A stretch of 16,375 bases of DNA from Actinomycetota bacterium (GTDB taxonomy: Bacteria; Actinomycetota; Acidimicrobiia; Acidimicrobiales; Poriferisodalaceae), in contig JAADHX010000495.1 in assembly GCA_013151655.1 (NCBI GenBank), positions 1 through 16,375 on the forward strand, in the 5' to 3' direction. A model generated the notes under the pieces. The model saw only the letters and a list, made by a program, of their open reading frames with translations. It ran no database searches and had not been told where the DNA came from. Shown in pieces: positions 7,585-12,754 of this stretch (position 1 is the first letter of the stretch; each line of letters starts with the position of its first letter). Position numbers and translations under genes: made by a program.

Positions 7585-8966
7585 GATGCGTACGGCGGCA
7601 CGATTGCTTTGTGAACGAACGAGTCGTCGGCTCCTCTGAACACCGACTTGGTGTGCGAATAGTTGAGGAACCCTTCCTTGGCCCCGTGGCAGCCATGGCC
7701 ACTAGCACCGAACCCTCCGAACGGAAGGGCCGGATGCCCTCCTTGCAGCCCGAAGGTGTTGATGCCGGTTCCGCCACTGCGGACCGTCACCGCGAACCGA
7801 TCGCCCAGTGCAGCACTCTTGGTGGCCAGGTATGCCCCTAGTGGCGAAGGTCCGGCGTTGATGCGGGCCATGGCGTCATCGATTGTGTTGTACCCAACCA
7901 CAGACACCACTGGACCGAACGCCTCTTCTCTCATGCAGCCAAGATGGTCTGGCGGGTTGATCACCAGCGTGAGTGGCACCCGACGAGTGGCCGCATCGGG
8001 CTTGTCGCCATTAAGGCTGACGGTCTTAACCCCCGCAGCGTCGGCCTCGCTGATGTATCCAACCACCCGGTCGAAATGAGCATCATTGATAATGCCGGTG
8101 ACATCTGGGCTCCCAACGTAGGAGGGATAGGCCTTGCGCCAGAAGTCCGTTGCCATCTCGACCCAACTGTCGAGTTGGTCGTTTGGCACCATCGCATAGT
8201 CAGGCGAAGTACAGATCTGGCCAGCCTTCAGGGTACGGAACGACAGGAATCGGCCGACGAGTTCTTCAGTAACTCCATCGGCGGCAAACACCGCTGGGTT
8301 CTTGCCACCGAGCTCAAGGGTGACCGGCACAAGGTTCTTGGCGGCTGCTTGCATCACGAGGCTCCCGACTCGGCCGCTGCCCGTAAACGTGAGGTGGTCC
8401 CACGGCATGGCCGCGAAATCGGCGGCGACCTCGGCGCCACCTTGAACAACAGCAAGAACCGTCGGATCGAACACATCCGCGACAGCGTCGGCGAGTACTT
8501 GCGACGTCGCTTCGGCTAGTTCAGATGGCTTGATAATCGCGGTGTTACCAGCGGCCAGGATGTCTACAGCCATCACAAGGTTGGACTCGATAGGGAAGTT
8601 CCAGGGGCCGATGATTCCATTGACCCCTTTGGGAACCTGCATGACTTCGGCCGTGGACGAGCCGTGCTCGCCGCCAAGATCGACACTCCGCGGTTTCATC
8701 CACTCGACCACGTTTTGTTCGAAGTACGCGATGCGTCCGAGAACTGGCCAGGTATCAAGAATCTCCACCATCGATGGATGGATCGATCCGAAATCGGCTG
8801 TTATAGCCTCACGGATTGCATCCAGATGGTCGGTCAGTAGTCGGCCAAGGTCAGCGAGGCGCGACATCCGAACTTCAATGGTCGGTAGTGGATCGGCGAG
8901 AACGCGTTGTTTCTGGCCATCAAAGAGCTCTTGCAGCGAAGCTGACTGGACTGACTGGTTCGTCAT
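7581..8966 (-). CDS. Aldehyde dehydrogenase, coniferyl-aldehyde-dehydrogenase type
   Basis: This 461-residue NAD(P)-dependent aldehyde dehydrogenase has the complete catalytic set: N123 in GPWNFP, K146 in IIKPSE, the glycine motif FTGSGRVG, catalytic base E218 in LELGGKNP and nucleophile C252 in KAGQICTSPDY. The short length and the N-terminal R-x6-L-x2-L repeats resemble the class 3/CalB group, which includes coniferyl aldehyde dehydrogenases and long-chain fatty aldehyde dehydrogenases. The start ATG at 8966 has the ribosome site CAGGAGA 3 nt upstream. It is separated by 36 nt from the TetR gene and overlaps the Rieske gene by ATGA. It probably oxidises an aldehyde released by the Rieske oxygenase or fed to the transaminase step. 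Confidence 0.93.
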   Translation of the reverse strand: MTNQSVQSASLQELFDGQKQRVLADPLPTIEVRMSRLADLGRLLTDHLDAIREAITADFGSIHPSMVEILDTWPVLGRIAYFEQNVVEWMKPRSVDLGGEHGSSTAEVMQVPKGVNGIIGPWNFPIESNLVMAVDILAAGNTAIIKPSELAEATSQVLADAVADVFDPTVLAVVQGGAEVAADFAAMPWDHLTFTGSGRVGSLVMQAAAKNLVPVTLELGGKNPAVFAADGVTEELVGRFLSFRTLKAGQICTSPDYAMVPNDQLDSWVEMATDFWRKAYPSYVGSPDVTGIINDAHFDRVVGYISEADAAGVKTVSLNGDKPDAATRRVPLTLVINPPDHLGCMREEAFGPVVSVVGYNTIDDAMARINAGPSPLGAYLATKSAALGDRFAVTVRSGGTGINTFGLQGGHPALPFGGFGASGHGCHGAKEGFLNYSHTKSVFRGADDSFVHKAIVPPYAS

Positions 8967-9002
8967 GGTTCTCCTGGAGTAGCTGGTTACGGGTGCACTG
9001 GT

Positions 9003-9641
9003 CTATCTAGGGTCGTCTAGATAACGTTCGAGGAATCCAAGTTGCATGGTTGTCATCAGCTCGATGAGCTTCGGGCTTTCGGCCGAACCGTTCATGAGAG
9101 CCTCGTCGACAATCGCGACGGTCGATGCCATTAGCACCGTGGCAACTCGGCGTGCTTCGCGAGCATCGACCCGCGATGAGCGAGCACGAATGGCATCGGC
9201 TATCTGGTTGACGTATTCGCGGTTCGCATCGTCGTCGACCCGACGGAGAATGGGATCGCTTCTCATGGCGAGCAGCACAGCTGGCCCGCCTGGCGTTTGC
9301 CGAACCGCAGCCAAGAAGGTGTCAACGTATGAACACCACAAATCGCGCCAAGGCTCGGCGGGTTCGGCCAACGAGCCGAGTGTTCCAACTGCGTCGCTCC
9401 ATTGAGAAGCCATCCGACGGGCCAACTCGACGACAATCGCGTGCTTGTTCGGGAAATACCTGTAGATGGCTCGGACGGTGATGCCTGCTTCTTCGGCGAT
9501 GAGGTTGGTCGTGACGGCGTCGAACCCGCCGGCATCGAGGAGCAAGCCGGTGGTGTCGAGGATGAGGTTGAACGTCGCGACCGAACGAGCCTGCGAAGGC
9601 CTCGCCCGTAGTTGAAGGCCGTGATCCTCGACTTGACTCAT
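9003..9641 (-). CDS. TetR/AcrR-family transcriptional regulator
   Basis: This 212-residue protein has an N-terminal TetR DNA-binding domain. The helix-turn-helix covers roughly residues 44-69, with TTNLIAEEAGITVRAIYRYF followed by PNKHAI. The C-terminal helical region (about 80-212) would bind an effector and dimerise. The family usually represses nearby genes and is released by a pathway substrate or product. The gene starts by ATGA overlap with the cytochrome b561 stop and lies just ahead of the aldehyde dehydrogenase. It is therefore probably the local regulator of this operon; the inverted repeat at 10720-10735 is a candidate binding site. Confidence 0.9.
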   Translation of the reverse strand: MSQVEDHGLQLRARPSQARSVATFNLILDTTGLLLDAGGFDAVTTNLIAEEAGITVRAIYRYFPNKHAIVVELARRMASQWSDAVGTLGSLAEPAEPWRDLWCSYVDTFLAAVRQTPGGPAVLLAMRSDPILRRVDDDANREYVNQIADAIRARSSRVDAREARRVATVLMASTVAIVDEALMNGSAESPKLIELMTTMQLGFLERYLDDPR

Positions 9642-10219
9642 TCGGGGCTGACCCGATCGCGATCCGCCGGGAGCATCCGTCGCAACAATCCATCCTTGAG
9701 CATGAACTGATGCCGCAGTGCCTGCCCAACGTGGACAACCCAGACGAGCAGAAACATCACGCCGGTCACTATGTGAATCGCGAGCGCAATGCTCTCGAGG
9801 GTCGAACTGTCCCCAAACGGATTGCCGAAAGGCACGGCTCCGAACAGGTGAATACTGTGGCCAGCCGAACCGGCGAGTACGTACCCGCTAAGGGGCTTCG
9901 CCACCATCACGAAGTACATGACTTGCTCGGTTCGGTGGGCCAAACTCCGCTCGCGCGTCGATAACCCTGGCGCCCAACTCGGTAGCGGGGTCTTGGCTCG
10001 CCACACGATGCGCACTAGGGCCAGAACAAGCACAATCAAGCCGAGCGTCGCGTGCCAGTCGAATACCGACGACCACGCCGCACCAAAGGCGGTCGAACCT
10101 TCGCTGCCGCCCATCAGGCCGAAGCCCAGCACGAACATAACTGTGAAGAGGATGAAGATAGTCCAGTGAAGGCTCTTCGTGACGGTCCCGTAACCGTCCT
10201 TGTCATTGCGCATGGCCAC
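9638..10219 (-). CDS. Cytochrome b561-family membrane protein
   Basis: This protein of about 193 residues is a four-helix di-heme b-type cytochrome of the bacterial CybB/YodB/YceJ type. Candidate heme ligands are H18 (KSLHWTIF), H56 (FDWHATLG), H149 (ALAIHIVTG) and H163 (VVHVGQ). The 14-residue spacing of the last pair is as expected for E. coli CybB. Membrane segments lie at about 19-36, 57-73, 98-115 and 145-167. The family passes electrons between quinones and a redox partner in the inner membrane. The maximal start is GTG at 10219; the ATG two codons downstream (10213) is equally plausible, as neither has a clear ribosome site. It follows the VOC gene by 4 nt from the GTG and overlaps the TetR gene by ATGA. 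It could serve as an electron outlet or supply for the operon's oxidoreductases (inference). Confidence 0.9.
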   Translation of the reverse strand: MAMRNDKDGYGTVTKSLHWTIFILFTVMFVLGFGLMGGSEGSTAFGAAWSSVFDWHATLGLIVLVLALVRIVWRAKTPLPSWAPGLSTRERSLAHRTEQVMYFVMVAKPLSGYVLAGSAGHSIHLFGAVPFGNPFGDSSTLESIALAIHIVTGVMFLLVWVVHVGQALRHQFMLKDGLLRRMLPADRDRVSPE

Positions 10220-10223
10220 GTGT

Positions 10224-10637
10224 TCAGCTTTCGACTATTTCGAGGTACTGGACCTCAATGAGGAGTGGGATGAGGAAACGAATGAAGATGTTGTGCAATT
10301 TGGCCACGCCGTAGTCGTCGATGTTGTGGGTGAGCACTGTGGTGCGGTCGTCGGTGGCGGCAAATGCCAGCGCGCGAGCTTCGACTCGCTCAAGCTCGTC
10401 GACACCGTCGACACCGAGGGCAAAATGGTCGTGTCCCGGAGACAACATTGCCTCTTCGTGTTCGAGCAGAAACACCAGAGGCTCGGCCTCGTCCCATCCC
10501 AACACGAGCGCAGAACCAGGGGCGCTTAGATAGCTGTTCTCGCTCCACCCGAACACCGCGTTGAAGAACCGGTTGATGTCGGCGCGTGCTTCTAGATCCA
10601 GCTGTTCGGGAAGCATGCTCATCGTCACATGATTCAT
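10224..10637 (-). CDS. VOC-superfamily (glyoxalase/dioxygenase-like) protein
   Basis: Taken from the ATG at 10637 this is a protein of 137 residues. NHVTMSM opens the first beta strand and ARADINRFFNAVFGWSE forms the helix typical of a vicinal-oxygen-chelate module. The second module contains HDHFALGVDGVDELERV and ends in the HNIFIRFLIPLLIEVQYLE strand. VOC proteins act as isomerases, dioxygenases or binding proteins; the metal-ligand pattern is not clear enough to choose. The frame stays open to an ATG at 10736, but I prefer 10637. Homologous sequence begins there, GAGG stands 5 nt upstream, and the extension overlaps a probable operator. It is the first gene of the minus-strand operon and ends 4 nt before the cytochrome b561 GTG. 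Confidence 0.78.
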   Translation of the reverse strand: MNHVTMSMLPEQLDLEARADINRFFNAVFGWSENSYLSAPGSALVLGWDEAEPLVFLLEHEEAMLSPGHDHFALGVDGVDELERVEARALAFAATDDRTTVLTHNIDDYGVAKLHNIFIRFLIPLLIEVQYLEIVES

Positions 10638-10719
10638 CCGCGCCTCACACACGACTGCAGGCTTCAGATCTGTCACAACTCCCCAACTCCTTTGCGCTCT
10701 CAGTTTCGAGGACTGAACG

Positions 10720-10735
10720 GAAGTTAACACTTCCA
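10720..10735. promoter_or_regulatory. Inverted repeat, candidate TetR operator at operon head
   Basis: GGAAGT and ACTTCC form a perfect 6-bp inverted repeat around TAAC, about 85 nt upstream of the VOC start at 10637. The minus-strand reading GTGTTAACT could overlap a -10-like TTAACT, with TAGACG 16 nt upstream as a weak -35. A regulator bound here would block transcription of the operon that carries the TetR gene. The promoter elements are weak matches, and the operator role is inferred from symmetry and position. Confidence 0.4.
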
Positions 10736-10801
10736 TTTACGACCGTCTAGTGAAACGCGAATCCCGGGCGCGACAAAGACCGTTGAACCACCAGTAACGC
10801 C

Positions 10802-10830
10802 CTTCGCTAACTCCGGACGATCCGGCGAAG
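10802..10830 (-). terminator. Stem-loop after the MBL lipoprotein gene
   Basis: CTTCGC (10802-10807) pairs with GCGAAG (10825-10830), and inside it CGGA (10814-10817) pairs with TCCG (10821-10824) around CGA, leaving a one-sided bulge. It starts immediately after the TAG of the lipoprotein gene, as expected for a transcription end. There is no T-tract, so intrinsic termination is uncertain. It may also insulate the operon that begins at about 10730. Confidence 0.35.
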
Positions 10831-11763
10831 CTAAAAGCTGGCCGCGAGCGTTGCTACCGCGGCGTCGGCGCCGGACTCGATGGGTTCGCCGTGGCTTATC
10901 AGCAGCGTGTTGTAGGTCAGAGCTGCCATAACTCGGATGCTGTCGCGAGATTGCGGAACGTCGGAGAAGAACTGCGACGGACCCTCGATCGGCACACCAC
11001 CCTCAGAAAAGATGGCATCGCCGGCAACAAGCAAACCGGCCTGATGGTCGATTACCGCCATGTGCCCAGCGGTGTGGCCTGGAGTGGGCAACATCTCGAA
11101 GCCGAAGATATCTTCGCCGCCAACCAACCCGACGATGTCGGAGGGCAGAGGCCCAAGATCGGCCTCGCCCGCGTAGGCAGTGGCATTTATCGCCTCGCCC
11201 AACACCGCGTCGATCGAACCGGCGTGGTCGGCGTGGTTGTGAGTCAAGATCACGTGGGCCACGTCGCTGTAGTTCAGGCCAAGTGTTGCGAGCGTCTCGC
11301 CGATTGCGTTGGCGCTACCCGAAACGCCAGTGTCGACGATGGCCGCCGTGTTGCCGCGAACTAACACGTAGGCAGACACGAACCCCAAGTTGGCGCGGGC
11401 CCAGGTGACGGGCTCGAGGCCAGCAGCGGCGGGTTCGGCGCTGGCTGTCGTTTCGGTCGAGGCAGTAGTTGTGCTTCGGGCCTGGCTCGTTGTCGTTGGT
11501 GATGCGCCCGTGGTGTCGGGTGCCGATGTGGGGTCCGAAGTTGTTGAACTCGAAACCTGGCCTGATTGTGAATCGTCGTCAGAAGAACATGCGGCCAAGA
11601 ACATGGGCGTGACAACGGCCATCGCTGCGACGCCTTTGCCCATGCCACCCAAGAACGCCCTCCGAGATAGCGGGTGCCGAACCGACTGGTCGACTCTACG
11701 TCCGGTCACCGGGTCGTGGTGGTGGTCGATTGCTGTTCCGTTAGCCGCGTGGGATCCGCACAT
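10831..11763 (-). CDS. Tat-exported lipoprotein with metallo-beta-lactamase-fold domain
   Basis: This 310-residue protein has a twin-arginine signal, SRRAFLGG (R34, R35), a hydrophobic stretch and the lipobox LAAC with C59. It should be exported folded and lipid-anchored. Residues 60-113 form a Ser/Thr-rich linker (for example TTTSQARSTTT). The MBL domain follows from about 118: THNHADHAGS gives H175, H177, D179 and H180, with H230 in PTPGHTAGH, D249 in VAGDA and H291 in ISHGEP completing a two-metal site. The family hydrolyses esters, lactones or thioesters; the substrate is unknown. The start ATG at 11763 leaves 29 residues before the Tat motif, and its ribosome site is weak. It lies 61 nt downstream of the SelW-like gene on the same strand and may be co-transcribed with it. 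Confidence 0.88.
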   Translation of the reverse strand: MCGSHAANGTAIDHHHDPVTGRRVDQSVRHPLSRRAFLGGMGKGVAAMAVVTPMFLAACSSDDDSQSGQVSSSTTSDPTSAPDTTGASPTTTSQARSTTTASTETTASAEPAAAGLEPVTWARANLGFVSAYVLVRGNTAAIVDTGVSGSANAIGETLATLGLNYSDVAHVILTHNHADHAGSIDAVLGEAINATAYAGEADLGPLPSDIVGLVGGEDIFGFEMLPTPGHTAGHMAVIDHQAGLLVAGDAIFSEGGVPIEGPSQFFSDVPQSRDSIRVMAALTYNTLLISHGEPIESGADAAVATLAASF

Positions 11764-11824
11764 GGAAGCGAAACTACTTCACGTCTGTGGCATATTCCGC
11801 GGACACCACACTGCTGCTGTTCGG

Positions 11825-12094
11825 TTAGCGCTCATAACGTTGCACGTCGGGCCCAACGAGGGCGGTGAATAGCTCCAGAACTTCGCCGGGGTTGGCGTAA
11901 CGACCAGCCTCGTGTTTCGAGTAGAGCATCTCGCCATTAACGGTGACGTCAAAAACGCCCTTCGAACCCATCACGAACTTGAAGTCGTCGATTACGTGCT
12001 GGTAGTGGTGAATCAGATCGGTTGCCGCGCTCACGGCGCGCGCCGAATAGTCTCAAGGAACGCAGTAGGTAAGTTCGATTTGGTACCGACTCAT
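11825..12094 (-). CDS. SelW/Rdx-like selenoprotein with CxxU motif (TGA read as Sec)
   Basis: Read through one in-frame TGA (12055-12053), this gene encodes 89 residues. The ATG at 12094 is preceded by AGAGAGGG 6 nt upstream. The N-terminus reads MSRYQIELTYCVP-U-DYSAR, so the TGA stands at residue 14 in a C11-V-P-U14 motif. SelW/Rdx proteins have exactly there a CxxC or CxxU redox motif after a first beta strand. The rest fits the family: GVFDVTVNGEMLYSKHEAGR followed by YANPGEV, the thioredoxin-like core with its usual VNGE...SK...GR signature. Total length is normal for the family. Without the Sec reading the remaining frame would start at a GTG (12034) and lose the active-site strand. A GC-rich hairpin follows the TGA. 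Rdx proteins are small cytoplasmic thiol/selenol oxidoreductases whose substrates are poorly known. The same strand continues into the Tat lipoprotein gene. Confidence 0.87.
12018..12046 (-). other. Candidate bacterial SECIS hairpin in the SelW-like gene
   Basis: Just after the TGA (12055-12053) the minus-strand RNA can pair UCGG (12046-12043) with CCGA (12021-12018) and CGCGC (12042-12038) with GCGCG (12030-12026). The apical loop is GCCGUGA, whose first base is G, and there is a 4-nt bulge on the 3' side. An alternative fold, GCCG/CGGC with loop UGAGCG, places the loop 19 nt after the TGA. Both resemble the bacterial SECIS pattern of a stem close behind UGA with a G at the start of the loop. 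The fold is GC-rich and ambiguous, so support is moderate. Confidence 0.5.
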
Positions 12095-12112
12095 GGCTAA
12101 CCCTCTCTTAGA

Positions 12113-12159
12113 TAGCGCCATCGGAAAACGACGTGGTCGTGGCAAGCGTAGCGCCGTCG
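12113..12159. repeat. Short imperfect direct repeat in the divergent promoter region
   Basis: TAGCGCCATCG (12113-12123) and TAGCGCCGTCG (12149-12159) agree at 10 of 11 positions and start 36 bp apart, between the two divergent selenoprotein genes. Paired repeats in such a gap could be regulator sites shared by both genes. No regulator is encoded next to them, and chance cannot be excluded. Confidence 0.3.
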
Positions 12160-12181
12160 TTGGCAAGCCAACTCGTTGGCT
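12160..12181. promoter_or_regulatory. Overlapping inverted repeats upstream of the MerB-like gene
   Basis: TTGGC-AA-GCCAA (12160-12171) is a compact palindrome. AGCCAA (12166-12171) also pairs with TTGGCT (12176-12181) around CTCG to make a 6-bp hairpin. The two structures share the middle arm and exclude one another. They sit 36-58 nt before the MerB-like start, in what may be operator or leader RNA. Function is inferred from position only. Confidence 0.35.
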
Positions 12182-12205
12182 CCCTCTCGGTGAGCCTCGA
12201 TCGAC

Positions 12206-12217
12206 ACAGGAGCTGAA
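12206..12217 (+). promoter_or_regulatory. Ribosome binding site of the MerB-like gene
   Basis: AGGAG stands 5 nt before the ATG at 12218 in ACAGGAGCTGAAATG. This is the strongest translation signal of the plus-strand cluster and fixes the start. Confidence 0.75.
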
Positions 12218-12754
12218 ATGACCGAACAACTAGATCGGGCCTATGCCTCGATCATGTCGACCATCGTCGAATGCGGTCAGATCCCGCACTTCACCGAACT
12301 GGCGAACGACCTCGATGTTGACATTGAGACCAGTCGACTGTTGATGCACGAGCTCGAAACCGTCACCCCCTCTTGGATGCATCCTGGTACCGACTACCTT
12401 GCTTCGTTTCCACCGTTTAACGCGCAACCGACGCAATATCGAATTTCCGTCGATGGCAAGATCTTGCGCACCAGTCCAGACGAAATGGTGGGCTACACCA
12501 GTTCAATGGTGGGGGGAAGTCTTGAATCGAGACCGTTCAGGTGATCGAACATGAACCTCTTCCGGTCGGAAGAACACGCTCGCAACTTTGACCCCGAGTT
12601 CGAGCACATGCTCAAACCAGTGTCTGAATGGGCCGACATCTTCTCTAACCCGTTCTTCACTCAACGTCGCCGATCCGACTACATCACCTGGACCCGTAGC
12701 TCCGAGGGCGCCGAAGCCTTCGGAGAGCTTCGCGCGCGGTTGACCAAAAGTTGA
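12218..12754 (+). CDS. Compact MerB-like (organomercurial lyase-like) selenoprotein, TGA read as Sec
   Basis: Read through the in-frame TGA at 12542-12544, this gene encodes 178 residues with Sec at position 109. The N-terminal half has a helix-turn-helix-like segment (IPHFTELANDLDVDIETSRL) and then HPGTDYLASFPPFNAQPTQY, resembling the MerB N-terminal region (PFSxxPTxHxV). After the TGA, SNMNLFRSEEHARNF (110-124) and DPEFEHMLKPVSEWADIFSN match the C-terminal part of alkylmercury-lyase-like proteins. Their LFRSEEH follows a conserved Cys that aligns with MerB catalytic Cys159; here that position is Sec. The central MerB core with catalytic Cys96 and Asp99 is absent: only about 30 residues separate the VDGK strand from Sec. 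A SECIS-like hairpin lies at 12558-12573. Alternatives are two separate genes (the ATG at 12551 has AGGTGA 6 nt upstream) or a nonsense-mutated remnant. The stop overlaps the TTG start of the next gene (TTGA). Confidence 0.72.
12558..12573 (+). other. Candidate bacterial SECIS hairpin with GGUC loop
   Basis: TCTTCC (12558-12563) and GGAAGA (12568-12573) form a perfect 6-bp stem with apical loop GGUC. The loop starts 19 nt after the TGA at 12542-12544. Bacterial SECIS elements sit inside the coding region shortly behind the UGA, with a G at the first or second loop position; the well-studied E. coli fdhF element also presents GGUC in its loop. Spacing, stem and loop all fit, so this strongly supports Sec insertion. 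The stem also encodes the conserved LFRSEE residues, which could contribute to the symmetry by chance. Confidence 0.68.

Noticed and set aside
7944..8519. Plus-strand 191-residue frame
   Set aside because: It is a shadow of the aldehyde dehydrogenase gene, which has complete catalytic motifs on the minus strand.
10638..10736. N-terminal extension of the VOC protein to ATG 10736
   Set aside because: The extra 33 residues show no family similarity and overlap an inverted repeat likely to be a control site. ATG 10637 has a ribosome site and begins at the conserved NHVTMSM strand.
11825..12034. Short 69-residue SelW-like gene starting at GTG 12034
   Set aside because: It lacks the first strand and active site of the family. 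The upstream ATG at 12094 with AGAGAGGG gives a full-length protein if TGA is read as selenocysteine.
12551..12754. Separate 67-residue gene starting at ATG 12551
   Set aside because: An AGGTGA lies 6 nt upstream, so it is possible. However, the product begins in the middle of a conserved MerB-like motif, is in frame with the preceding ORF across a single TGA, and contains a SECIS-like hairpin at the correct distance.
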